A DNA stretch of 64,000 nucleotides from Paulownia fortunei (GCA_019321725.1 CM033110.1:15121278-15185277), one strand, 5' to 3'; positions 11,188 through 24,028 are shown, counted from the first letter of the stretch. The notes: generated by a model not told the origin, from the letters alone. A program made the numbers and translations.

Positions 11188-12372
11188 GTGGAGGTAAACA
11201 TCCCTCTTCTTGATGCTATTAAGCAAGTGTCTCGCTATGCCAAATTTCTCAAGGAACTGTGCACCAACAAAAGAAAGTTGAGGGGATATAAAAAAGTGAG
11301 TATGGGGGAAAATATTTCAACAGTTCTTCAAAGGAATCTCCCTCCAAAGTGCAAGGATTCGGGCACTTTCACCATCCCTTGTTCCATTGGTAACACCAGG
11401 TTTGAAAAGTGCATGTTAGATTTAGGTGCATCAATCAATGCCATGCCATATGCCATTTATGTTTCTTTAAATCTAGGCCCTTTAGAAGAAACTGGTGTTG
11501 TTATTCAATTAGCAGATAGATCAAATGCATACCCTAAAGGAGTTGTGGATGATGTTTTGGTATAATTGAATGAATTGGTTTTTCCTGTGGATTTTTATAT
11601 ACTTGAGATAGAAGATGATAGATCCTTACATCCTATACCCATTCTCTTAGGGATACCATTCCTAAAAACAGCACAGACTAAAATTGATGTTCATGATGGC
11701 ACATTATCTATGGAATTTGATGGTGAGATAATTAGATTTAATATTTTTGAAGCTATGAGGTATCCTAGTGATGTGCATTCCATTTTTGCAGTTGATATTA
11801 TTGATTTTATAGCACAACAAATGTTTGAATTGACTAGCAATGATGGATTGGATGTTGCATTGAGGAACAATCTTTACATGGAGGACTTGAAAGAGATAAA
11901 GATGGATGTGCAACTATTGGAAAATATGAAGGAATCAGTGGAAGGATTGGACTTATTTTCACAAAATACAAAGTATGATATCTCTTACATTGTTTTGCCA
12001 TTGACTAATGAAAGACTTTTACCTTTTGTGGTGCATGCAGGTACATTGGAGCTCAAACCACTCCCAAGCATCTCAAGTATGTGTATTTGGGCAAGAAATA
12101 AACATTTTCAGTTATTATTGCTAAAGATCTCACCAATACATAAGAGGCTAAGCTTGTTAGGGTGCTTCGTGAGTATAAGACAACTATTGGATAGACCATT
12201 GCTGATATTAAAGAAATTAGCCCGTCTATGTGCATCACTGAATTTTACTAGAAGAGGGATCCAAACCCATGAGGGAGGCCCAAAGGTGATTGAACCCACC
12301 CATGATGGAAGTTGTGAAGAAAAATATATTAAAGCTTTTTTATTTTGGGGTCATCTACCCCATTTCGGATAG
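11188..12372 (+). pseudogene. Athila aspartic protease and linker remnant
   Basis: The frame 11188-11565 ends at a stop (TAA) and resumes in the same frame at 11566-12372. The active-site region reads CMLDLGASINAMP (about 11410-11448), the retropepsin motif in its Athila D-L-G-A-S form. It is followed by LLGIPFLKTA, the second conserved protease block, at about 11645-11675. Upstream SGTFTIPCSIG matches the protease entry. The region after about 11800 is the poorly conserved linker before RT. At least one stop separates the active-site part from the rest. Confidence 0.8.
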
Positions 12373-13620
12373 CAATTGGGTAAGCCGGTCCAAGTGGTTC
12401 CTAAGAAGTCCTACATCACTGTAGTACAAAATGATTGTCAAGAGTTAGTACCTCAAAGAGTTCAAATCGGATGGCGAGTTTGCATTAATTATAGGAAGCT
12501 TAACTCTTCTACTCACAAATCATTTTTCTTTACCTTTTATTGATCAAATGCTTGAACGATTATTCGATCATACTCATTATTGCTTTCTTGATGGCTACTC
12601 AGGGTACAATCAAATTGTCATTGCTCCGGAGGATCAAGAAAAGACTACCTTTACTTGCCCATTTAGTACATTTACCTACTGGCTCATGCCATTCAGACTT
12701 TGCAATGCACTAGTCACATTTCAAAGGTGTATGGTGAGCATTTTCTCTGAGTATATTGAGAACATCATAGAGGTATCCATAGATGATTTCAGTGTTTATG
12801 GTGATTCATTTGATAAATGCCTAGATAACCTTATACTTGTACTTCAAAGATGCATTGAAACTAATCTTGGGCTCAATTGGGAGAAATGTTATTTTATGAT
12901 TGAAGAAATAGTGTTGGGGCATGTAATCTCTGCTATAAGGGTTTAGGTTGATAAATCTAAGATTGATCTTGTGCGTTCCCTTACCCCTACCCACAAGTGT
13001 TAGGGAGATTTGCTCTTTTCTTGGACATGCAGGGTTTTATTGCAAGTTTATTAAAGATTTTTTTCAAAATAGCACTTCCCTTGTGTAGATTGCTTCAAAA
13101 AGATGTGATTTTTTAGTTTGATGACAATTACATAACAGCTTTTAACAAGCTCAAGAAACTTCTCACCCCATCAACTATCATCCAACCACCAAATTAGGAA
13201 CTTCCTTTTGAACTTATATGCGATGCAAGTGACTATGCAGTTGGTGCCGTATTAGGGCAGCGAGTAGGGCGAACTCCTCATGCCATTTACTATGCATCGC
13301 GTACTTTAAATAATGCCCAACTTAACTATTCTACTACTGAAAAGAAACTTTTGGTGATTATTTTTGCTTTAGAAAAATTTTGTTCATGTTTGATTGGTGC
13401 AAAAGTAATTGTTTATTCAGATCATGCAGTCCTTAGGTACTTGCTCACCAAGAAGGATGCCAAGCCACGACTCATTTGATGGATCCTTCTTATGCAAGAG
13501 TTTGACTTGGAAATCAAGGATAAAAAAGGGTCCGAGAACTTGGTTGCAGACCATCTTAGTAGGTTGGTACACGAGGAAGATGCATTGCCATTAAATGAAG
13601 GTTTCCCAAATGATCAACTT
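12373..13620 (+). pseudogene. Athila reverse transcriptase and RNase H remnant
   Basis: The RT entry (VVPKKS...GWRVCINYRKLN) lies at about 12390-12505, then a frameshift. The main RT frame 12548-12946 holds HYCFLDGYSGYNQI (fingers/palm) and VSIDDFSVYGDSF. The latter is the catalytic Y/F-x-D-D box, with the first residue altered but both aspartates kept. Thumb and RNase H follow in other frames: [18 protein letters not shown] (about 13207-13260), then [15 protein letters not shown] and [12 protein letters not shown]. Stops and frame changes (about 12540, 12946, 13000, 13450) make it non-functional. Confidence 0.85.
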
Positions 13621-13631
13621 CAAGCAATAGT

Positions 13632-14930
13632 GTGGCAGCCCCTTGGTATGCTGACATTGTTAATTTCTTAGTCACTTGGAGGTTGTCGGATAAATTAACT
13701 AAGGCACAAAAAGAGAAGATCAAGAGTGATGTTAAATACTACATTTGGGATGATCCATACCTTTGGAAGCATTATTCCGATCAAGGTGCGTGCATGAAAG
13801 TGATTTTATTTCCATTCTAAAATTTTGTCATTCCCTTACTTGTGGTGGGCATTTTGGACCAAAACGGACTACCCTTAAGGTGCTTGAAAGTGGTTTTTAT
13901 TGGCCCTCATTATTCAAGGATGCCTATCGCCATTGCAAGTCTTGTGATCTGTGTCAAAGGACAGGTAACTTGGGACTTAGGAATCAAATGCCATAACTCT
14001 TATACTTATTGTTGAATTTTTTATGTTGGGGCATTGATTTCATTAGCCCATTTCCCCCTTTTTTGGTAATGTTTACATTATACTTGTTGTCAATTATATC
14101 TCAAATAGATGGAAGCCAAAGCCACTCAGACTAATGATTCAAAAACTATAGTACATTTTGTCAAGTTCCATATTTTTGCAAGACTTGGCACGCCCTGGCC
14201 ATGATTAGCGATAGAGGCACCCACTTTTGCAATAGGTCAGTGGAAGCTCTTTTCAAGAAGTATAACATCACACATCGAGTTTTCACATCATACCATCCAC
14301 AAACAAGTGGGCAAATGTAGGTGTCCAATAAGGAGATCAAGTCTACCTTGAGAAAATGATTAAAGTGAATAGGAAAGATTGGAGCATTCGCCTTGATGAT
14401 GCCTTATGGACATATTGAATAGCTTACAAAACTCCCATTAGTATGTCCCCCTATCGGTTAGTTTATGGAAAGCCTTGCCACCTCCCGGTGGAGCTAGAGC
14501 ATAAAGCATTGTGGGCAGTAAAATAATGCAACATGGAGATGGATGCAGTAGGGGAACAAAGGAAGTTATAGCTCCAAGAGCTTAAGGAAATTCGTAATGA
14601 TGCCTATGAAAATTCCCAAATCTACAAAGAGAAGACTAAGGCATTTTATGGTAGGATGATTTCTAGAAAAGACTTTATCATTGGTCAAAAAATTATTCTA
14701 TTTCATTCACGTCTTAAGTATTTTTGGGTAAATTGCGCTCTCGTTGGGTTGGTCATTTTATTGTTTTTAATGTCTTTCCTCATAGTGCAGTTGAAATACG
14801 AAGTTTGAAGACGGATAAGATATTCAAAGTAAATGGCCATAGGTTGAAACCTTACTACGAGGATTTTTCATCGGAGAATGTAGATGAGACCCTCATTTAT
14901 GAGCCGACATATGTTGATGAGTGAAATAAA
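13632..14930 (+). pseudogene. Athila integrase remnant
   Basis: The N-terminal zinc-binding HHCC module is visible: CHSLTCGGHFG and CKSCDLCQRTG (about 13820-13965). The catalytic core is broken. The first aspartate is in WGIDFISPFPP (about 14030), the second in IDRGTHFCN (about 14208), with SYHPQTSGQM before the glutamate region (about 14285-14320). The C-terminal part, [20 protein letters not shown] and [15 protein letters not shown] (14724-14924), is the typical end of Athila pol. Several stops and frameshifts lie between the parts. The last frame ends at TGA near 14922. Confidence 0.85.
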
Positions 14931-14971
14931 AAGAGACATTGTCGGGTTGAGGACGTTAAACCAAGCGCTTA

Positions 14972-14987
14972 TTGGGAGGCAACCCAA
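14972..14987 (+). other. Post-pol palindrome TTGGGAGGCAACCCAA
   Basis: A 5-bp inverted pair (TTGGG/CCCAA) with a 6-nt centre, about 50 bp after the pol stop and preceded by AGCGCTTA. From memory, similar GCGCTT-GTTGGGAGGCAACCCA blocks occur just after pol in many plant Ty3/gypsy elements. Its role is unknown to me. Confidence 0.65.
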
Positions 14988-16311
14988 CGGATGGAAAAGA
15001 AGGCATTGAGAGCTTACAATAACAGATTTGATCTCTCTAACTCTTACTCTCTTTTTTTTCTATCTATTTTGTTTTATATATAGTTCTTTTATTTTGCTTT
15101 GTTTGTGTATACCAATCCAACCCTATTGCATTTAATTCTTTATTTTAGTAGCTTGGGCTTACATTGAGGACAATGTAAGAATTAAGTGTGGTGGGAAGGA
15201 TGTAGACTTATATTTTTTTTTTAGTTTTATTTTACTTATATTTTTCTTTATTTTGTTTATGTCTAGTTTTTAAATTTTTGAGTCCTAAGTGTTCTTTCAA
15301 CTTCTATGATGAGAATTGAGCATGAATAACATGGTTGTGTTTGATGATAGGTATTTGTTTAGACCTTGATGTTATTCTTTAGTTGATTTATTTTTTATGA
15401 CGATCATACTCAACTCTTTTTGCACAAATAACTATGTTCTTTGGTATGGAAACAAGCATGTTAAAATGGGTAGTTTTTATACTCTCACTTTAATTGTTAC
15501 TTAGGTTTCGACATGTCGAAGTTGAATATTAGAACTCTTTCGAAGGTCTATCGAGGCGAATAACTGATTGAGCATCACTTGAAAAATGATTAAGGCACTA
15601 GGTTTTCTAGCACAATGACCAAATCAACTTGTTCCTCTTATGATGTTCCAAGAAGAATATCCCCCATAGTGAGCCACTTTGAGCCTTTTATTGAATAAGT
15701 TATTTCATTGGTAACTATATCTTCTTACCTAGCCTAAATACACTATTATTCTACCCTTGTTCTAAAAATGAATTGGAACTTGAGAGACACGTCAATGACA
15801 AGATGAGCTTGCAAAAAATATTTGGGTTAAAATAGAAAATAAGTGTAGAGGAGCTCAAAAAAAAAAAAAAAAAAGAAAGAAGGTTGCAAAATAAAAATAA
15901 AAAAATAAAAATTATTGTGCATTACAACTAAAATGGGATATTGCAAAGTTGATGAAAATGATGAAGAAGGGTCTAACACAATAATATTAGGCCCCAATGT
16001 TGAAACTTGTGAATTATGAGAATCATTCCTTGTTGAGATTTATGTCTCTCATTTCATGAAGTTTTTAGAATCTTTGTTGCATCATATCCCATTCTTTCTT
16101 ATGCCACACACTACCCCCTTCTCCCTATTATAACTGTTGTTAAAGACCTTTTGATTTTATGTAGTGCCTTCAGTATAGTGGAGATGTGTGTTAAAGAAAG
16201 AGCCTATGATGTTCGACTCTTTCATTAGAAATCGGGTGATGGCTTTTGTAAGGTTATATGGGAATTCACTTATTTAAATCATGTATGGTTTCATTACTAT
16301 TGACAATGGCT

Positions 16312-16314
<3 letters not shown>

Positions 16315-16347
<33 letters not shown>
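16315..16347 (+). repeat. (CA)n microsatellite
   Basis: About 16 uninterrupted CA units in the Athila non-coding tail. Confidence 0.95.
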
Positions 16348-16350
<3 letters not shown>

Positions 16351-16660
16351 AATATGATTGTTGTGGAAGTGTATTTACTTTTGAATAACTAAGGGTTAGA
16401 TTCAACACGTGTGTGATTTCATTACTATATTACTTTATTGCTCCCTGAGAATTATTCGTTGGAAGTTAGAGGTCATAGGTGTTTATGGGTATCACAATTG
16501 AAAGCCCTCACGAGACTACAACTCGTCTTCTATGGTCCACTTAGGTGTTTAAAGGCTTGTTGCATGTGCTAAATACAATCGTGATTTCCTACAAAAGTGG
16601 ATTAGTTTAGTTTGTGTTTATGTCTTGTTTAAAGTTTGCTCAATGACAAGCAAATGTTAA

Positions 16661-16671
16661 GTGTGAGAGAA
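16661..16671 (+). other. Polypurine tract of the Athila-like element
   Basis: GTGTGAGAGAA, separated from the 3' LTR start (TGATAAG, 16674) by two T residues. It is the expected plus-strand primer position; the purine run is interrupted by two T. Confidence 0.65.
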
Positions 16672-16673
16672 TT

Positions 16674-18679
16674 TGATAAGTGCATATTTTTATATATTTT
16701 GTATCAATTCATCTATGTCTTTCTTGCTTTGTTCTTGTTAATAATAGGTTTTTGTTAATATTTTGTGTGGGATAGGAGTTTGGGAATCAAAAGATCGAAA
16801 ATGAGCCAAAACGAAGTTGAAACAAGCATTATTGGGCCAAATTGACAAGGTTTTACTGCGATAGTTTTTGTATTATGGGCATTCATTTAAGATTCAAAGC
16901 CCTATGGACCTGATTCTTAGCTTATTGGAAAGATAAGAGATATATCTAAACTTTTATGTTAATCATTTTTCCCAATTCAATTTATTTCAAAGAGAAACAT
17001 TGTGTTAAAGAGTCAAACGTACACTGAAACTTCCAATATGACAGTCTTTGTATTATTGGCATAACTCTCTCTACAAATGTGATATTGATCTTATTCAAGT
17101 GGCTACAGAAAGCTAACAGACAGGGATACAATTGTTATGATACACCAAAAGCCAATTCAGCCTATAAAGAGGTCAAAATCAATTGAAATAGAATGAATAG
17201 TATCATAATACCAAACTGGAGAAGAAGAAAACAGTAGCAACGACGCTTAGGCACCTTGTTTTTGGCACCTAAGCGCCATGATTACTGTCCTCTTCGGCAC
17301 CTATACACCATATTTTTTATGCCTAGGTATTGTCCGTGTAGGAAAATTGATTCATTTGCTTGAAGTGACACCCTTTACACCTTTTGGCACATGTTTGTGA
17401 TATGTATACACTAGATACATATATTACACCACACACATTACATACTTTACAATATATATTACTCACTTTACACAAAATACACAACACACTTTACACCAAA
17501 TGCACAACACACCTTACACACTTTACACTAAATCACATCACCATCTCACACTTTATAAAAAGATAATATCCTCTCAACACAAATATCAATTTTTCAGATT
17601 TATTCATTTTCTAGAATTCATACACACCTTTGGAATGCATCTTAGGGTCTTAGAGTATCAAGGAAGACAAAGTGGAAGAGTCTTGGAGGAGGAGATATTC
17701 ATAATCCACCATCAACCTCAACTATCTTTTTCAACCAATAAGTTTCTTTGACTTTCAATGTTGTTAGTTTTAATTTTCTTGTCAATTTTTATTATGTTAG
17801 GCTATTCCTTCCTAGTTGAGGATGATTTCAAAACCCTAAACATGGGTTCTTGTAATTGAATGTTTGATATTATTGATCAATTTTTCAATTGAAGTTGTTT
17901 ATGTTTTTCTATACTTAATGTCTTATGGGTATTTTCTTGCATTGTTTGGGTGTACAACCAAATTGGGTATGAGAACTCCCTACAACTGGATTAGAGATTT
18001 TGGATCCATAATTATCTTGAATTTCTAATCACATGTAGTAAATTGTGATTAATGATTATGGGATATTTTTGTTAATTGTAATGGAAAACATAACCTAAGT
18101 TAAATGACCCGAGTTTGTGTGGTTGTTGCTTAGATCAATCTATCTTTCTTGTTTTAATGTATCCATTGGATTAAATCTAGAAAATTTGTTCTAGGTTGTT
18201 TGGTGGGTAGGGAATTATATAGAGAGCTTGTTCTATCTAATGAGCAACTAAGGAAAGATTGGAGTAGTAGAGCTTTTTATTACGTACGGTTGATAATTTC
18301 ATTGGCAAATTATTTATAATATTGATATGAAATTACAACCCATTATCTAGTGGCGGTGAATGAAACCTGAACCTACTTCAATCACTTGTTGCTTATTGAT
18401 TTAATTTTCATTACTTTGAATTTTAATAAGTTTTAGTTTCTGCAACTTAGTTAATCAACTCAATCCCCTCCCCAAACGCTTGTTGTTTATTTCTAGAGTA
18501 TGCTTGTTGAAATCTTAGTTTTAAGTTAGTAATTTTGAAGTTAAAATTTTTAGTTAGTTGAGTCGATAGTAAATCAACTAGCATTGATCCTCATGGGATC
18601 GACTCTTACTCGCTCTATACTCATTAAAAAATTGTTGAAGAGTAATATTTAAATTTAATAGGCCTACGACAACCGACCA
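16674..18679 (+). repeat. 3' LTR of the Athila-like element (2006 bp)
   Basis: Starts TGATAAGTGCATATTTTTAT and ends ...CGACCA. It is about 48 bp longer than the 5' LTR. Much of the difference is an extra CACAACACACTTTACAC-type unit in the CA-rich region (about 17465-17530). The frames at 17384-17751 lie inside the LTR and are not genes. Confidence 0.9.
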
Positions 18680-20986
18680 CTTTTTTTTTTTAAAATATTT
18701 GTTATATTTTATTAAGAAATCCAAAATGATTGTGCCCAAAAAATTGACAGATGGTTACATTTGTGAACGGTAAATATTTTATTATGGTTGGGTTTTACAA
18801 GTATAATGGTTCGTATAGTGATGATATGATATGCGTGGGATGCTGAAGTTATGTTCAATTTCTGAGTGGCTAAGGTAATACCTTAGGGAAATAAAATATT
18901 CTGAAGTTTGATGAATATGTATGGATTTCAATCCTTAATTACACAATTTGCAAAGATATTATAATATTTAGTACTTGTTGAACAATTATTTTTTAGGCAT
19001 GCTCACGGCACCACAACTATTTTTCAAGTAAAACCAATATCCTATAAAATATTCTGCAAACTGCTTCCATAAAATAATATTAAATTTCATGTTCAATGGC
19101 AATAACACCAACCTGAAAATGCAATTTGGGTAAGAAAATAATAAAATTGAACCATCCCAAAATATTAGAAATTATACCTTCATTAGTTTTAATAATTATA
19201 AATATCTTCTCAATTATACTTTGGTAAGCAACATACAACAAATTCGTCAGGTTGACTTCATCAAAATATGCGAGGTATTTTTATAAAGACTTTGGTGATG
19301 AAATTCATCTAATTTCATTAGGTAAATAACAGAAATGGGTGATTGCAAGATGAAGATAAGTTACAATGGAAGTGGTTGTAATTATGAAATCAAAAAGGGA
19401 AGAGTGTATAATCATCCATAGTAACAAGAGAGGGCGGTGCAATTATCCCTTCATAAAAGCTCTAATCGATACGAGTTTCACTATGGATATTAAATTGATG
19501 CATATCAAATAAGATGCATTTGATTTCTATTTAAATTTCTTATGCAAATAAATATTTCTTTATGAACTCTATTTAGTTCTGATTCTTTTCTCTTTTCAAT
19601 TTATTGTTGTATAATGTTTAAATTTAATTCTATCATAATAATAACGAAAATTTTAAATATATTAATGAATAAAACAGAGATTTAAATTAAAACATATTCA
19701 CATGAAGAACAACAATTTTGAAGTTAAAATTTATAATGTAAGATTTAATTTTTTGTTTTTTAAAGTCATAAAAACACAATTTTTTTTTTTTAATTTTTTT
19801 GGACTTTAGATCTTGTTGATTAACACTAGTTAAGCAAATAAGAGAAGAGGGGCGACAAAAACCAAATTAAGTATTTCTCTTATCACGTATTCTTTATTGA
19901 AATTATTAATTCCACCCCTCACTCTTTTATAATTTAAACATCCCATCTAAGTTTACCAACAAAAAATAATGATGTTAGCAAAAAAGTAAGTAAACTTTCT
20001 ATTTTGCCCTTGAGTTAGCTGTCTGTATATTTTCTTGACCAATATATCCTTGATAAAATTTAAAACTTAGAGGGTAATAAATATGGTATGTATATATATA
20101 TATATATACACATACGAAAGTTGAAAAATGTAATGAATTCAAAAAATATAAGCATTAGATGGAAAACTAATAGTCCAAATATTAACCATTGATGGCTGTT
20201 TTTTGTCTCTCCAAGTCTATGGTGTATTAACATCCATTCTTTTATTTGCCAAATAAAAATAACTTGTTCAAATAATTCGTTTAGCATTTAGGATTGGAAT
20301 ATAAAAAGTAGATATGATTTAAAAAAATTATCTCTATTTTTCTTTTCTTTTCCTCTTATTTTTACTTTTCCTTTCTATTTTTTTCTCTCGATTCTATTTC
20401 ATTTTTCAGTCGCTACTTTTATTCTCTTCTTAAGGGTGACAATGGATAAAATGAGAGAATGAGGGGTGATTGCCAAAGAAATGAGAGAGGAGAAAGAAGG
20501 GGGAGACATAGAAGGGGGAGAGAGACAGGAGAGGGTAGGCGAAGAAGAAATATATGATACGATAAGAAAAAGAGAGAGAGGAAGGCGATAATAGAGAGAG
20601 ATGAGGAAGAGGGAGAGAGATAGGGAATGGGTGGCGTTGGGAGGATGAGGTGACAATAGTGTGGGGGAAGGAGAGAGGGATGAAGAGAAATGAGTGGACT
20701 AGGCAGTGGTGGGGAATGGAGAAATAATTGATTTAGGGTCTTAATAGGATCGTATCTTCTTAAATTGAGTCAACAATAAAATTGGGATTCGGCTACAGTA
20801 AATGGAATGTAAATATAATTAACCCATTTATTTAACTATGAATATTTTGATAATTAATCACTTATATGGTTATTTATTGTTGCTCAATTTTATGTTTATA
20901 TTATCATATTAAAAAAATTAAACTCAATAACCATATTATGAAATTTAAATAAAAGTTTTGATTTAATATTATGTGGGATATGAAAG
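18680..20986. other. AT-rich intergenic sequence between LTR copies
   Basis: The first ~43 bp (18680-18722) appear to be the detached right end of the PMD transposon. The remainder has no gene-like frame. It includes a short TA run (about 20088-20108) and a purine-rich tract (20440-20700). Confidence 0.5.
20440..20700 (+). repeat. Purine-rich (GA/GGGA) low-complexity tract
   Basis: About 260 bp of nearly pure purine on the plus strand with GAGAGA and GGGGGAG runs. The complementary frame at 20399-20656 is a Ser/Leu/Pro artefact of this composition. Confidence 0.85.
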
Positions 20987-22948
20987 TGATCATTACATAT
21001 TTTTATATATTTTATATCAATTCCTCTATATTTTCCTTATTTTGTTTTTATTAATATTAAGTTTTTATTATTATTTTGTATATGATAGGAGTTCGGGAAT
21101 CAAAAGATTAAGAATGAGCCAAAATGAAGTTGAAACAAATATTATTTGGCCAAATTTCATTGATACGGTGTCGTTACGATAGTTTTTGTATTTTGTGTAT
21201 AAATTTATGATCTTAAGCCCTATTGACCTGCTTATTAGCTTATTAGAAAGATAAATAATAGAGCTACAACTTTCATGAACTTATCCCAGTTCAATTGATG
21301 TCAAAGTACACTCAAATTTCTAGATATGGCAGTAATTGTATTTTTAATATAATTTTCTCCACAAATGTGATATGGATCTAATTTAACTGGCTAAAGAAAG
21401 CTAATAGATAAAACTATAATTCTTATGAAAACATTAAAAGCCAGTTCATTTTAGAAAGAAATTATAAATCAGTTGAAAAAGATTAAGCAATGTTAAGGCA
21501 CTAAAGTAAAGGAGAAAAACTACAGCATTCGCGCCTAGTCACCAAAATAGAGCGTCTAAGCCCAAAGAGAACTGAGGTCATTGTGCCTAAGCTCCAAAAT
21601 AGAGCACCTAGGTGCCAAAATTGAATGAAAATAGAGTAATTGGCGGGAGCCTAGGCACCATTCTTGTAACAAAATTAATTCATTTTGCTTGGAGTGGTGA
21701 CAAGTGGCAGCCCTTCACACCTTTTGAAATATTTTTAGATATGTATACAGTAGATACATATATTACATTACACATATCCCTATATGAATTCTAGATTTCT
21801 TAAATCACAACACACATTACACACTCTACAACAAATTTACATACATCATCTCATATTTTTCTTACACACATCATTTCTCACTCACTCTCTAGAATTCATT
21901 CATCTTGGGAAGTAATCTTGGAGTTTTGAGCATCAAGGAAGACAAAGTAGAAGAGGCTTAGAGGAGAAGACATCCATAATTCACCATCAACATCAACTAT
22001 CTTCTTCAACCTCTAAATTTCTTTGGCTTCCAATGTTCTTAGTTTTATTTTTCTTATCATTTTTTATCATGTTAGGTTAGACTTTTTTTTTTGTTAAAGG
22101 TGATTTCAAAGTTTTAGACAGGGGTTCTTGTCACTAAATATTATTGATCAATTTTTTAATTGAAGTTGTTTATGTTTTTCTATGCTTAATATTTTAATCG
22201 ATATATTCTTGCTTTATTTGGGTGCACAACCAAATTAGGTTTGAGAATTCTCTACAATTAGATTAGAGATTTTGGATTCATAATTATCTTAAATTTCTAA
22301 TCATGTGTATTAAATTGTGACTAATAATTATGATATATTTTTGTTAATTATAATAAAAAATATAACCTAAGTTGAATGACCGAGCTTATTTGGTTGTTGT
22401 TTGGATGAATCTATCTTTTTGTTTTAATACAGCCATTGAATTCAATATAGAGAGTTTGTTCTTGGTTGTTTGATTAAATAGGGAGCTTGTTCTACCTAAC
22501 GAGCAACTGAGGAAAGATTAGGGTAGTAGAAATTGTTATTACCTATGGTTGATAATTTTAATGATAAGTTATTAATAATATTGATATGAAATTACAACCT
22601 ACTATCTAGTGGGGTCGAAGGAAACCTCAACCTACTTCAATCATTTTTTGCTTGTTGTTTTAATCTTCATTGCTCTATATTTTAATTAGTTTTAATTTCT
22701 GTAATAGTAACTAATTGACTCAATTGCCCCCCCCCCCCCCCCCTACTGTTTATTGTTTATTTGTAAAGTCTGCTTGTTGAGCCTTAGCTTTATGTTAGTA
22801 ATTTTGAATTCAAAATTTTTAGTTAGTGAGTCGATAGTAAATCAGTTGTCTTAGTTCTCGTGGGATTGACTCTTACGCGCTCTATACTTCCTAAAACAAT
22901 TATTGAAGAGTAAGATTTAAATTTAGTAGACCTGCGACAATCGATCCA
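20987..22948 (+). mobile_element. Solo LTR of the same Athila-like family
   Basis: 1962 bp, starts TGATCATTACATATTTTTAT and ends ...CGATCCA. It aligns end to end with both LTRs of the element at 7452-18679 but is more diverged. The flanking 5-mers are GAAAG (20982-20986) and CAAAG (22949-22953), a target duplication with one change. No internal region adjoins it, so it is the product of LTR-LTR recombination. It contains a run of about 20 C near 22727, where the other LTRs read CCCCTCCCC. Confidence 0.88.
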
Positions 22949-24028
22949 CAAAGTTATTTGGAATTATTACCATATATCCCATAAGGTTTGGTCAAATTAC
23001 GAAAAATTCAATCTAGCTTGCTTAATTATACTAACACCCCCTATCAGCAATGTTTTTATTATATATTTCCTTCTAACAAATTCCAACTTGAAAAGCTAAA
23101 CCATCATAAAAAATGTTGAAAATTTAATTTTTTATCCTTGGATTTTTGGTCATTAATTTGACCATTTTTGGAACCAAAATACCCTTCCATGTGAGAGGGC
23201 TATGTTATATTACAAAATAACTTTGAATGTCTAAATGCAATATTTTTACCACAGTTAAAATTCCAACTAAGTTTATTTAATAATTTAGAATTTTCATGCT
23301 TATTAATCGTTTTTACCATTTTTTAATTTAAGTTGAGATTTTAAATTTTACTTATTTTCACTCTTTCTTAGTTTATGACTCAAACTCAAATTAAAAAGTT
23401 ATAATTGTTAAAATATATGAAAGAAAGAGATCAATTGCTTTGTCTCATTTTCTAACAAATTTTAAGTTTCTCATATTTTTAACCCAATTTATCTAATTTT
23501 TAATATCTAAAATAATTTCAAAATATAATTTTCTCATAGGAAAGTAAGAGATTAAATACCAATTTAGTTTTTAGCCACTTTAATATTTTTTTCATATTTA
23601 ACCAATTTATCTTAACTTTTGAACATTTAACGAATATTTTTAATTAATGCATTTCAATTACTAAATTAACTTTAGCTAATCAACTAATTAATCATATATT
23701 AGAGAATAAAAATAATTTAAATATTTTAAATATTATTAAATAAATTAATTAATTAAAAAATAGACAAAGATCCCCTTTTATTACTTCATTTCTTTTTTGT
23801 TTTCTTTTTTTTTTCCTTCTCCTTCTTATTCTTCTGCATCTTCACCAATCCACTTACTTCCCCACACACCCAAGATGGCTCCGACCACTCTCACCCCATC
23901 ACAAATACCATACTCTACCCCCAACCAAACACCACCCCCCAATCCCACAAATCCATATCCTCTTTGTTCTCAAACCCACACCTCACAACACCCAATCCTG
24001 ACAAAATTGCAAAATTCGTGGATTGAAT
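22949..24028. other. AT-rich intergenic sequence with a CT/C-rich stretch
   Basis: No supported gene. About 22975-23220 resembles, in inverted sense, 29570-29800 (shared GTTTGGTCAAA, and an AAAATnCCCTTC block). 23797-24000 is C- and CT-rich and gives a low-complexity Pro/Ser/Thr frame, not a gene by composition. Confidence 0.5.

Larger units (their letters stand above)
14931..16660 (+). other. Long non-coding tail between pol and 3' LTR
   Basis: No open frame of note and no readable env-like protein, although Athila elements often carry one here. It contains a conserved-looking palindrome (14972-14987), a TTGAGGACAATGTA block followed by a polypurine-like AAGTGTGGTGGGAAGGA (15163-15200), an A-run (about 15858-15878) and a CA microsatellite (16315-16347). 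Confidence 0.7.
7452..18679 (+). mobile_element. Athila-like Ty3/gypsy LTR retrotransposon, full length, non-coding by decay
   Basis: Two ~2-kb LTRs flank a 7.26-kb internal region with, in order, primer-binding site, gag, aspartic protease, reverse transcriptase, RNase H, integrase, a long non-coding tail and a polypurine tract. Ty3/gypsy order (integrase after RT/RH), the tRNA-Asp-type primer site and gag wording typical of Athila place it in that lineage. Numerous stops and frameshifts show it is dead. The LTRs differ at many positions and by an internal tandem unit, so the insertion is not recent. The 5-bp flanks (GTTAG on the left, CTTTT on the right) do not match, so no target duplication can be shown. 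Confidence 0.9.

Noticed and set aside
20399..20656. 85-codon Ser/Pro/Leu-rich frame on the minus strand
   Set aside because: It mirrors a purine-rich low-complexity tract; no domain and no codon structure.
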